Assembly: GCA_025200525.1 (NCBI GenBank)
Contig: CM045761.1
Coordinates: 39,068,190 to 39,132,189 of the forward strand
Length of the DNA stretch: 64,000 bases
DNA from: Camellia lanceoleosa
Lineage: Eukaryota > Streptophyta > Magnoliopsida > Ericales > Theaceae
Direction: 5' to 3'
In this document: positions 34,322-45,200 of the stretch, in pieces
Layout of the letters: each line of letters starts with the position of its first letter
Numbering within the stretch: the stretch's first letter is position 1
Position numbers and translations under genes: made by a program
The notes under the pieces: generated by a model
What the model saw: only the letters and a program-made list of their open reading frames with translations
What the model was told of the DNA's origin: nothing
Databases searched by the model: none

Positions 34322-35608
34322 GGCCAATCTAGTAAAACTCCTCAGGGAGAATCTAGTACTATGAAAGAAGCACTTCTTTCTAATCCAAAAAACACTTTTC
34401 TACCAACACCCCTTACCGAAAAAACAATACTCATTATTGAGAAACATGATGAACAATGGATGAGGGAACAATGGGAAATTAAGAGGCGGTATCTTACCAC
34501 TCAAGCTTTTCCACCTCATTTTGACCAGTATCGCTATGTCTATGAGCAAATTCTCATTGACACTACTTCCATTCAATTTACCTATACCCTTGTGGAACCA
34601 CACCGGACAAATAGCCCTCTTCGATTTAGTAAGGCTGTCATTAGAAATATCATGTCTATTTCTGCTTGGGGGATACATCCTTATACTACCAGACAACTCA
34701 GTATTAAATTTAGAGAACAGAAATTCGGTTATTAGGATTATATTGATGGTTTTTCTAAAGCATTTTATTATCAGAATTTAGTTAACAATCATTCTTAATT
34801 TTTCAAAATCTACCAAGATGTGTTAAAATCTAGGATACCTAATTGGTTCTGTCTCTGGTGGAATAAATTTGGTCCACCCATGGATATCTTACCAGAAATA
34901 CTTCGACCATAATTTAGTGAATGGCAGGTAGCCTATTCTCATAATCCAGGCAACCGAGAAATTACCATGTCCAAAACTTGGGTCATTTTTGTTATTAATT
35001 TTGGAATCCCTTGGATTTGGAAATGGGATTTTCAGTGCGATTATTTGCAAACCAATATTCCCCGCTTGAAAAAAGTGTTTTATGCTAAGTGATGGGGTAA
35101 AGCTATGGATCCCCACCAGGATGAACTTATCAAGAAAATCAAAGTTAACACTAAAGCTTGTTGGGATATGGCACCCAAGGCCATTCCCCCTTCAGTATCA
35201 TCCAGCAATCCATTCTTGGATATCCAAGAAGCTCTTTGTAAACAATTTCCAAATATCTCATAAACAGAATTAATTGTCAAAAGTATGGATTACATGAAGG
35301 AGAAATTTCTTCAGACCATTACCAACCAATCCCAATCTAGAGATGATAAATCTATACACATTGTGTCAACACGTAGTGATGAAAATGAAGAAGAAGCAGT
35401 AACAGTACTAGTTGCTCGATCTATGTGTAGTAGCGAAGACCCAGTCTTAGCTGGAGAATCACAAAATTCAGATGACGACATCATTGTTACAGAAAACATT
35501 GGAGATTTTTGGGATTCTCTCACAGGCATGATATCTGATGCCTTAGCAAAAGTCAAGAAGGGAAAGGCAAAGCTTGATTTTTCGTTACCAGCCCTTCTTT
35601 CCAGATAA
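34322..35608 (+). pseudogene. Pararetrovirus-like polyprotein fragment downstream of the movement region, copy L
   Basis: The frame can be read from about 34322, and its first ATG is at 34361. Features are TTQAFPPHFDQYRYVYEQIL, the Trp-rich FCLWWNKFGPPMDILPEILR and IPWIWKWDFQCDYLQ. An acidic C-terminal part follows (SDENEEEAVTVL, SDDDIIVTENIGDFWDSL). Stops occur at 34733, about 34796, 34911 and about 35092, with small frame changes near 35260. Similar segments are common in plant genomes beside movement-protein, zinc-knuckle and RT regions. Protease and RT are absent here. It is better preserved than the copy at 59881-61082. Not functional. Confidence 0.55.
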
Positions 35609-35821
35609 GCGTTAGCACAAAGTGACAACCACCAGTAAAAACAAATAATGCAACTTTCAGAAAAGAAGCTTCTTTGCATCCAAAAAAGGAGTTCTCAACT
35701 TTCTTGCTCCATGACAAAAAGGATAAGATTTGCTTTCGACTGAAGATAAGAATGATCTACTCCAATCCATCTAGGACACGCACCCTGTTTTCACCATTAT
35801 CTCTTTTGATTTTAAAATTTG

Positions 35822-35941
35822 TCTATAAAAGGGAACGCTTCACCCTTGTTGAAGCACACACAATTTCAATCTTTCTTTTGGCATCTCTCCCTCTTTTCCT
35901 TGTAATATCAAGCAGTTGTATTACTGGTTTGAACGAATAAA
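35822..35941 (+). promoter_or_regulatory. Promoter-like TATA box with nearby poly(A) signal, copy L
   Basis: gtctataaaaggg (TATA at 35823-35830) is followed about 110 bp later by aataaa (35936-35941). A TATA box with a poly(A) signal shortly after the start site is the layout of a pregenomic-RNA promoter in pararetroviruses and of LTRs. The same pair is at 61331-61453. Activity is not implied. Confidence 0.5.
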
Positions 35942-36449
35942 AGTATTTTGTAAGTATTGCTCTTATGTATGCCTGTCAGATTACTAGCTTTTTTACGTGA
36001 TATATTATAATTTCATAAGCATCAACGTTCTTTGTATTTAAATTTATTATCGGATAATTATTTACGACAATCTATAATACCAGTACTTGAAGAACTTGAT
36101 CACCAGATAGCTCTAATAGAACAACATATCCAAGAAGAGATCTACTATTTGGCGGCCTTTCTTAGGCTTCCTTCCCAACAGTAGAATAGTTAATGAGACC
36201 ATATACTGCATAATTTGAGTTCAGTATAGTCATAATATGGGTCGTAATATTCCTGGGTTTGTGCTAATTAGGGACTGATCAAATTGAGGGTAAGTGGGAC
36301 GTCACCCAAGTCGTGTATGGCGTTTTAGCGCCATTGTTGCAATAATTGCATTTAAGGCCTGGTTCCCAGTAAGTCCGTGACAGACGTGCTTATGTTGTAA
36401 CCCAACTTTAAATTTCTTTATTTTGTTATCTCTTTGAGGTTAGCTTTAT
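35942..36449. other. Leader-like non-coding stretch after the promoter, copy L
   Basis: This 0.5-kb stretch is shared with 61454-61966. It has only short frames. A block near 36260-36390 (gggactgatcaaattgagg, then gtaacccaactttaaat) is well conserved between copies. Confidence 0.5.
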
Positions 36450-37220
36450 TCATTTTTTTTTATCAACCAAAAAGAATAAATTTTATTAATAAAATCAAAA
36501 TACAGTATATATGAAATTACATCAATAAAGTAGAGGCAAGAGCAGAAAGCATCATAGTATAACTTCCTAATCCCAATTGGGTTAGTACCAAGAAGAATAC
36601 CCAATCATATGCTAGCTCAAGCCAAAAAAGTTGGTGAGAACCAGTAGAAAAGGAAAAGAGCAAGACAAACAAGTTCTCAACACAACAATACAATAACTAG
36701 CAGTCATCAAAACCAACAGCGACCATTGTAGCATAGAAAGGCACAGCAGCAACCACCTTTGAATCTCCTCTGTTCCTCCTCTACAGCATAGCTCTCAGAT
36801 GCACTTCCTCAGCTGCTGAATGCTTAGCATGATTTCATTTACAGAATAGAAGCAACCTAGATCATGTGATTTTATCCAAAGAGCCACTCTTACTTTGATT
36901 AGGTCACATAATTCTTCTATATTTGGTTGAGTATTAGTAAAAATGCACTCATTTCTATATTTCCACACAGACCAAATCACTGCTATAGGGACAGCTCTCC
37001 ATACTTGCCTTTCCTTCTTCCTGAATTTCCAGCTCAGCCACCATTGCATCAAAATTTCAATTGACCCTGGTACTACCCAGCACAATCCCCACCACTCAAA
37101 TGATGCTTGACCAAACTTGCCACACAAAGGGGCAGAAAAGTAGGATATGGTTCATGGATTCCAACTTATATTTACACAACACACAGGATTAAAACTTGGC
37201 TTTATTCATCTTCCACTTTC
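36450..37220 (-). mobile_element. L1-type LINE 3' end, copy L
   Basis: The poly(T) at 36449-36459 is its tail on the minus strand. The coding remnant 36795-37220 reads a zf-RVT-like CVLCKYKLESMNHILLFC, then FEWWGLCWVVPGSIE and AVIWSVWKYRNECIF. One stop precedes the zinc motif. It matches 63476-63705 and, in pieces, 39565-41505. Confidence 0.8.
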
Positions 37221-37549
37221 TAACGCATCTGCTCCAATTGTTTGGTTAGAACTGCATAACTATAAGACTTCAGAACTAGGAGCAAAATGAGTAGGATATG
37301 AGTGTTTTTGTTTGTTTGTTCGTTTTTTCTTTTCTTTTTTTTTTTTATGTATAGTTTTTTATTTAGAGATTCACACGAGGTCGGTTTAGAAGTTATACTT
37401 TCTGCCAAATCCAATGGTGACATTTCTCAAACATTAATGTTTGGTCGAGGGATTTGAAAAAAGTAGGTGAAATATGAATAAAATATATTTACATTTCACC
37501 TAATTTCACACACTGTTTCTTTTTCCTATTAATGGAATAACTATGCACT

Positions 37550-38260
37550 TTAAGCATTAATTCATCAAAACTAAAATGAAAAAATTGTACTTTGTACAAT
37601 ATGCTTATGCAAATTAGCTGAGATCGTATCCTATATGCCATTTGTGCTAAGTTCGGTTGGTTAGAAGTGTGTGAGACCAATGGGATCGCCAATTCAAGCT
37701 AAGGTAAGCTTCAATTGATTCCCCTTTAAAGCTAAGCTACATTGTTGTCGTTGTTTTTTTTAACATTTTTTTTTTAATTTATTTTTTTAATGATAAAAAA
37801 TGTATTGGTCTGGCCAACACATGACAACCCACCTTGAACGTGACAGAAATCATGATTTTAATTCCAAGGAAGCAATACATTTTATGCTGTGTTTGGTTGG
37901 GCGATTTGGGGAGGAATTTGGAAAGGGAAAGAAAAAATGTGTATAAAACTAGGTGAAATATAGGTATATTTTATTCATATTTCACCTACCTTTTTCATTT
38001 CCCTTTTCAAATCCCTTCTCAAATCCCTCAATCAAACACAGCATTAGTGTCAAGTATAGATGATCAAAAATTAGGATTTTAAGATGAAGATGAAAAAAAT
38101 AAAAATAAAAGTGAGAACAAAAAGAAACTTAATGAGTTGCTTCATTATTAGCAAAAGGATGTAGGTTGTCTAACTAGAATATGATGGAAATGTTACATCC
38201 ACCACCTTTTTTTTTACTACATCTATCAATTTTAATTAAACTATAAAGGTATCATTTTAA
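37550..38260. repeat. Third, partial copy (M) of the duplicated segment
   Basis: Shared phrases with L and R include gaaaaaattgtactttg, ttagctgagat, ggttggttagaagtgtg, aagcaatacat and tctatcaattttaattaaac. It stops where L and R continue into the 33260-33840 part. It carries its own MITE at 37885-38043. The 37430-37500 stretch contains an inverted partial copy of the same MITE family. Confidence 0.8.
37885..38043. mobile_element. Tourist-like MITE, 159 bp
   Basis: Inverted ends TGCTGTGTTTGGTTG and CAATCAAACACAGCA are flanked by tta (37882-37884, 38044-38046). Copy L shows the empty site at 33236-33246 (atacatttagtg). Confidence 0.88.
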
Positions 38261-38558
38261 AAATTTGCCTAGGCAAGATATCCCACTTGTCGTTTAACAA
38301 TGATTGACCCTTTAACTTTTTAATTGAGAGTGTATAAAAGTAACCAACTAAGTTAGTCTAATAAATTAATTAATTTATGAAAAATAATTTATAAGTAGAT
38401 TTTTTTTAAACAAAAAAATTATCGAGAATGATATGACAATGACAATGACAGTGACATTTTTAAAGTTACAATTAATAAGGGTTGGTGTTTTGATATGAAA
38501 TGTAATGAAATAACTACATTATTGTGTATGAATATTTTATGCCAAAATTTTATTTGTA

Positions 38559-38622
<64 letters not shown>
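38559..38622. repeat. (TTA)n microsatellite
   Basis: About twenty-one att/tta triplets without interruption. The surrounding 38261-38907 is AT-rich and has no gene. Confidence 0.95.
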
Positions 38623-38625
<3 letters not shown>

Positions 38626-38907
38626 TTATTCATTTTGACACCCAAATAATGTACAAAAATACTATAGTGATAAACATCCGTAGTCCTACAAACAAGGACA
38701 AAATCAATCTTCTAATTGTCAAAAACTAAGAGCAAGCACACATAATTTGATCAATTGGGGTACACTTCTACTTATGAGATTAGGAGATCTTTGGTTTGCA
38801 TTTCTATTTTTTTTTTCATTTTTTTATCATTTAATTTTTATTTTTTTGAAAAAATTAGAAAAATTAAAAAATAGTATTCTAAGGTCCCCCTCTTTAGAAT
38901 AATACTA

Positions 38908-39137
38908 AGGCCTCATTTGGAAATATGTTTTTTTAGTAACTTTTTAGTTTTTTAGTTAAAATATGACATAAAAAAAATTAGTATGTTTGGAATGAATTTT
39001 TAGTTTTTTACGAAAAAATATGCAAAAAGTAAAGAGAAAATGAAATTTATGACTTTTGGTATTGATTGTTGGCTTTTTGATTTTTTTTAGTGACTTTTTG
39101 ACTTTTAAACTAAAAAGTAATGTTGTCAAACGAGGCC
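38908..39137. mobile_element. Tourist-like MITE, 230 bp, family A
   Basis: Ends GGCCTCATTTGGAAA and CAAACGAGGCC are flanked by taa (38905-38907, 39138-39140). It shares its internal sequence with 40352-40580. Confidence 0.88.
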
Positions 39138-39226
39138 TAAGTCTCCCAATCTCCTATAGAGGGTGGGTCTCCCTCTTTCTCTTTAGACTAGGTTGGTTAT
39201 ATTATTATTATTTTATTTTATTTTAT

Positions 39227-39693
39227 TTTTTTTTTTTTTGGATCAACCAAAAGAAGACATTTATTAATAAATCAACCGATACAAAGAACAGTGTGAAAAG
39301 TCTAATTATCAACCGATATAAATCAATCTCCTAACTTTGTGTTATTCTACTTAAATACTGAAAAGTCTTCTACATCCTATATTATTAATTGAGTGATGAT
39401 AGAGTAGAGTTGGAGCTCTAATGCCAACTCTAGTGATTTGGCAATACATAAAAAAAAAAAAAAAATGTAACATCACAAGCCCAAATATATCAAATCATAA
39501 GATGAGATCCACTTTTAGAGCTTCTCATTTAGAGGTCTCAAACATTTTTAATTATTAATTATACTCAAATGATGCTTGGCCAAACTTGCCACACAAAGGG
39601 GCAGAAAAGTAGGATATAGTTCAAGGATTCCAACTCAGATTTACACAACACACAGGATTACAACTTAGCTTTATTCATCTTCCATTTTTTAAT
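39227..39693 (-). mobile_element. L1-type LINE 3' end fragment
   Basis: The minus-strand tail (poly(T) at 39229-39239, then ggatcaaccaaaagaagac) resembles the tail of the LINE at 2994-4866. 39565-39693 matches the zf-RVT part of the LINE at 37103-37230. It is interrupted at 39694 by a hAT element and continues in pieces at 40602-40731 and 41432-41505. Confidence 0.7.
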
Positions 39694-40593
39694 TAGGGGT
39701 GAACATGGTCCGGATTGATCCGAATTGGGATAAAATTAGAACCAACCCGTTATCTACAGTTCTTAAAAAATTGGAACACATCCAATCCATTTAAATCGTG
39801 GAACAAATCCTCCGAACCAATCCATTTAAATATAGATTGGATTGGTTTAGGATTACGGATTCATATAATTAAATTAACCAAAAAAAAAAAAAAAGAGAAC
39901 ATTTTAATTTCATAAAAAATATAAACATAGTATCATATTAATTCCACAATAGCAATATGTCTTTCCATAATAGTGACTTACTATTCTAGAATTTAAACAA
40001 TCATAAGAAAATTGGTTCCACTATAAGTATTTAGACCATTACAAATCAACACTAAAAACCAACAAACAAAAGCAATAAAAGAAAATACTATGCAGCTTTA
40101 GGTTTAGATTTAGGTTTTATATGGAATAAGAGAAGATACTATGTGAGATAGTGCATAATATAAATATAGGCTATTTGTATACGGTCCAGATCAGTTCCAA
40201 TCCAGTACCGTGGGGTTCAATCCAGAACTGATCCATGGACTACGGATTTTTAATTTTTCAATCTGGAACCGAACTACAGATTCAAAAAATCAATCCAAAT
40301 CTACTGGATTGGACTGGACTAGATCGAATTACGAATTTGATAGATTCCTTAGGCCTCGTTTGGGAACATGCTAATTTAGTAACTTTTTGGCTATTTGGCT
40401 AAAATGTGATGTAAAAAAAACTAGTATGTTTGGGATGACTTTTTGACTTTTTACGAAAAGATGTGCAAAAAGTAGAGAGAAAAGGAAATCTTTGACTTTT
40501 TTATACGAGTTGTTGGCTTTTTGACTTTTTTAGTAACTTTTTGACTTTTTGGCTAAAATAGCCTCTTGCCAAACGAAGCCTTATTCAGCCCTA
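39694..40593. mobile_element. hAT-like non-autonomous element, 900 bp, with nested MITE
   Basis: Ends TAGGGGTGAAC and TTCAGCCCTA are flanked by 8-bp duplications tttttaat and tttctaat (39686-39693, 40594-40601, one mismatch). The interior repeats accaatccattta and gattggattgg phrases. The empty site is visible at 37220-37232. Confidence 0.78.
40352..40580. mobile_element. Tourist-like MITE, 229 bp, family A
   Basis: Ends GGCCTCGTTTGGGAA and CCAAACGAAGCC are flanked by tta (40349-40351, 40581-40583). It is nested in the hAT-like element, close to its right end. Confidence 0.88.
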
Positions 40594-40740
40594 TTTCTAA
40601 TGCATCTGCTCCAATTGTTTGGTTAGAACTGCATAAATATAAGACTTCAAAACTAGGAACAAAATGAGTAGGATATGATTTTTTTATTTTTTTATTTTTA
40701 TTTATTTATTTATTTTATTTTTTATATATAGTTTTTTATT

Positions 40741-41422
40741 AGGGTATTTATATACAAGTCCTAATTTATGAACTTATACTCCATTAAATCCTAACTAAGA
40801 TTTTTTAGACTTTTAAGTCCCATTAATTTTTAATAGTCAGAATTATCCTTGTTTATCATTTATAATTATCTATATAGGAACATGATGGTTTGACATTTAT
40901 TTTGATTTTGAAAACTTTAAAATATCAACTTTCAAATTGAAAAAACTAAAAAAAATTATGTGCAATTTTTTTTTTTTGAAAATTTTGAATTATTTTTTTG
41001 TGCAAAACTAAAAATTTTCTATCTATAAAAAAGCATGGTGATTGAACATTGATGTGCAAAATTGAAAAGAAAAGAAAAAAAAAATTGAAAATGAAAAAAC
41101 TAATAATATTCTTAGTTTTGAAACTGAAAAAAAATCTGTTAATATTCTCGGTTTTATAAGATAGTTGAATCAAACCAATAAATAGAAGGGCAAAAATATT
41201 TAATCTCATGCTTTTTTTTTTTTTAAATCAATTAGTGAAACAATGATCTGGAACATTACTGTGCAAAATTAATAATGTTTTTAATTTTAAAAATTAGAAA
41301 AAACTGATAATATTCTCAGTTTTATTAAATAGGACTTATTGGTTCAAAAAATCTTAAATAGGACATAAGCTACCATAATATTTATAAATAGGATTTTTAT
41401 GTAATTTATTCTTTTTTTTTTC
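40741..41422. mobile_element. Probable Mutator-like element, about 680 bp
   Basis: Flanks ttttttatt match over 9 bp (40732-40740, 41423-41431), and the uninterrupted target is at 37354-37364. The left end agggtatttatatacaagtc resembles that of the 52082-53923 element. Terminal repeats are weak and the flank is low-complexity, so the boundaries are approximate. Confidence 0.5.
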
Positions 41423-41431
41423 TTTTTTATT

Positions 41432-42231
41432 TAGAGATTCACACGAGGTTGGTTTAGAGGTTCTACTTTCTGCCAAATCCAATGGTGACATTTCTCAAAC
41501 ATTAAGAAACTTCAAAGTAATTTGTTGGTTTGGTGACTCAGTAGTGATTGTTAAGTCATATGCTATTATTAATGTTCTTTAGTCTGATGAATAACCTAGA
41601 AGACAGTGGTAGCTACTTTTCATTGCTTGACCACACTCCACATACAGCTACAGGGCACTTCAAATGAGCAAGAACCACCAACATGCACTGATTGATTATT
41701 TATTTATTTACTTATTAGCTTTTGTTTCTGTTTATTTTTGGATTAGAGATGTGAACCTGATAAGTAGGAGTATCTGAAGGGGTGAGCGAGGGGGCCAGGG
41801 GGTTATGAAAATACCTCCTCCCTAGCCCGTAGTCTCATAGGACCACAGGAAGGCAACTGAAGGGAACGCAAGGAGTGATCTAACAAAGCGTCAAAAGGTC
41901 AGAGGGAATGAACCTCACACCATGGTGCTTCCTTATACACCACTAAGACCAACGTGAAAAAATGACTAAACATAAAAGACATCGCTAATTTTTATTTTTT
42001 TTAAAATCTAAATTTATTAGGGAAAATTGCAAAAAATAAAATAAAAATGACACCAACTCAAAATAATTGTAATGTTGTGGAAGTACAAGCAATTTATGCA
42101 TTAGATTGTGCAATTAAGTCTTATATTTTCATCTTTTTTAAAATTATTGAGTTTATACCATTTTATTACAACTGTCCCAACTCATTATCCAAACACAACT
42201 GAGTGATCTCAAAAAAGTATCCCTAACTTCT
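41432..42231. other. Upstream region of the carbonic anhydrase gene
   Basis: It begins with a LINE-related remnant (to about 41505) and continues as unique AT-rich DNA. A phrase at 41737-41766 (gattagagatgtgaacctga) recurs at 63716-63735. No other gene is visible. Confidence 0.6.
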
Positions 42232-42239
42232 TATAAATA
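42232..42239 (+). promoter_or_regulatory. TATA box of the carbonic anhydrase gene
   Basis: tataaata lies 60 bp upstream of the start codon, in a normal position for a plant promoter with a short leader. Confidence 0.75.
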
Positions 42240-42298
42240 GCAGTAGCAGTGGAAGATATTAGACATGCAATTGAATTCTAAACAGAATTGCACCTTCA

Positions 42299-45200
42299 AT
42301 GGCTGCCCTACTCACCTTCTTGGTCATTATAGCCACTGCATTCTTCTTTGTCGAGACCTTTGCCATTCCTACAGCCATACAGCTAGAGGAGGGTATGCTC
42401 TCTCTCTCTCTCTCTCTTATATATATATATATATGTATATGCTGTGCTTCTCCTCTATATGAAGTTGGAACCTAGACTAATATAAATCGTTTGATTACAT
42501 GGATTTTTATGGATTTGGATTACATCTTACAAATTCAATTAAAATTAAATTTAAAAGGGTTGAATATGAATATCCATTTAAATTCGTTTAAACAAGTTTC
42601 TAGGTAGGATTAGATAAGACCTACCACCACAACCACGATGCTACTGCTTCCACCACCATCACTACTCCACCTATACCACCTTCGCATTTTTCATCAACAT
42701 CACCCCCGCCGATCGCTAGGAGGAGAAAATGTTTTCATAATCCAACTAACAATGATTAATTTTTTGTTTTTGTGGCTTTTCCAGAGCTTGAAACAACTGC
42801 TGCGTTTAGCTACTCTGGCGACACCGGCCCTGACAAATGGGGAAGCTTGAGCCCTGATTATAAGGCATGCTCGAACGGAAAATCACAGTCTCCAATTAAC
42901 ATTGTGGAGGACAAAGCTGTTCCTAATAAAACCTTGAAGCCCTTAAGAAGACAATATTACCCTGTAAATACTACGTTGGTTAACACTGGCTACTATGTTG
43001 AGGTATATGTTATTTCAGGAAAACATAAAAGATTTATTTATTATCCTCCAACGTTTGAGGTTTGAGTTGTCCAATTTGTAACGGAATTTTTGAAGTTAAT
43101 TAGATGGAAATGTTATATTTCTCTATTTTTTATATGAATTTATAGCAAATTCACGTATTTGACGGTTCATTTTCTTCATTTATTTACATTCTTGCCAATT
43201 ATATATATTGGGTGGCTCATTTGCAAGCACAATAGGTAAATGGTTAAAAAAAAAAAAAAAAAAAAAAATAGAGCGTGCGAGGAAGTGACAAACTGTAACT
43301 TTGCCTTTGAATTAGTTAAGGGTTATTTATATGACGATTCCTCAAATTATTGAAAAATATTATTTTGATTTCTTAAATTATAAAAATATATAAATAGATC
43401 GTATAAATTATTAAAAAATATCACTTTGACTCTCTAAACTATAAAATAGTACAAACCCCCTAAATAACAATTTTTTTACTCTTTTAGATATACGTTACTT
43501 AGATGTATCTAAAAAGTAAAATATTTTTAATTTTTTTAAAAATCAATAAATATACAAGAATACAAAAAAAAATATATATTGAATTCTTCTTCTTTCTTTT
43601 TTTTTTTTTTTTGTATTTTTTGTATTTAGTAAATTTTTTAAAGATTTTTTTTTTTCACAAATATTAAACTTTCTAAGTATATTTATTAATTTTTTAAGGG
43701 GGTAAACCAATACTTCTCAATAATTTTATAGATTCATTTGTATGTTTTTATAGTTCAGAGGGTAAAAATAACATTTTTCAATAATTTAGAAGTCCCCATG
43801 TAAATATAGGCTTATGAGGTTTTCACGAGATCTCTTGCACCTTAGTTTATTTATATAAATGAAAACATCAAGTTTCTAGGTAGGATTAGATAAGACCTCT
43901 CAAAAATGGGGAATCTCTACTAATCGCAATGGTTAAAAAAATGGATTTTGTGGCATTAAAAATTGTATGTTATTGCTCAATGAAGAATTTTTGCGTGTAG
44001 ATGGAATTTGGAAATGCAGGAGTGTTGATTGGAAATGGAAAAAACTACACCTTGCAGGAAATGCACTGGCATACTCGTTCTGAGCACACAATTAATAATG
44101 CCTCGTATGTCTTCTCTCTTTTGAGTTTTGTATAAGTCCCATAATTGTTACAATTACCTTATTGTGTTTTTATCCATGTGCGGATTACCCCTGTGCTTTT
44201 GTTCATGTGCGGATTATCCCATTGTAGTTTGTGCATTAAAGTGTATCATCAAATATTCCATCCAATTTAACAGTAAGTGTGAAACACGTGACAGATATAA
44301 GGGGGTTATATGCTCATTTTAAAATTTTAAGGGGATAAATTGCATATGGAATAAAGCACAAAAGGTTAAGGCGCACTTCGCCTTCCAAACAAATGATGAA
44401 AATATACGTAATTTATACACTTAAGTTACTTATATACAGGGGTATTTTAGTTTTTTTATTAAATCATTAACGGGCCTAACAGTGCACTTTAATCCACAAA
44501 CCACAAAAGGGCTATGTGGTTATTTACAAAAATAAAAGGGATAATACCACATAGACTAAACCACAAGCGGGTAAAGTGAAATTTCCTTAGATATTTTCTA
44601 CTAGTTACGCTTCTAAAATTTTTGGAATCAAAAAAGCTTATTGCTAAATTTTGATAATTACAGATTCGATGCAGAGCTTCATCTAGTCCACAAGGCTAGC
44701 GATGCCAGCATCTCAGTTATAGCCATCCTTTATGAACTTGGCAAACCTGATCCGATTCTTACCAAGGTAGAATATGTCTTGCATTTCATCATATTTTATC
44801 CATCACAACTAGGGATGGAAGTGAAGACGGGTTTGTAGTGCCCGCCGCCGCCTCTAATCATATTTTGGATGGGAGGAGGGCAGGGCAAATCAGGGAGGTG
44901 GCAGAGGAGCGGTAGGCAGAATAATTTTACAGCTTTAGAAATGACACTACTAATAAAAATGAAAGATGATGTAATATATTATGGATAATAATTGTTAAAG
45001 CGATGAGAATTATATATTAGAGATAAAGGAATAAAAATGAACGTTGAGTGTAATATTTTGGGAGAATTTTATCATACACACCCCTCATACTATATGCATT
45101 TTTAATTACGTCATTTTATTATTTAGTTATGACATTATTTTGAAATATTTGGTTGACTTTTTTGTATTTTGGTTATAAGTTATTTATTAATTTATTTATG

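Larger units (their letters stand above)
31572..36449. repeat. Duplicated segment, copy L, right piece
   Basis: It aligns with 57970-61966. Copy L has extra insertions at 32139-32441, 32455-32577 and 32785-33172 that copy R lacks. Outside these, 31575-33840 is AT-rich and without genes. From 33850 it holds pararetrovirus-like coding fragments and a promoter-like region. Confidence 0.88.
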
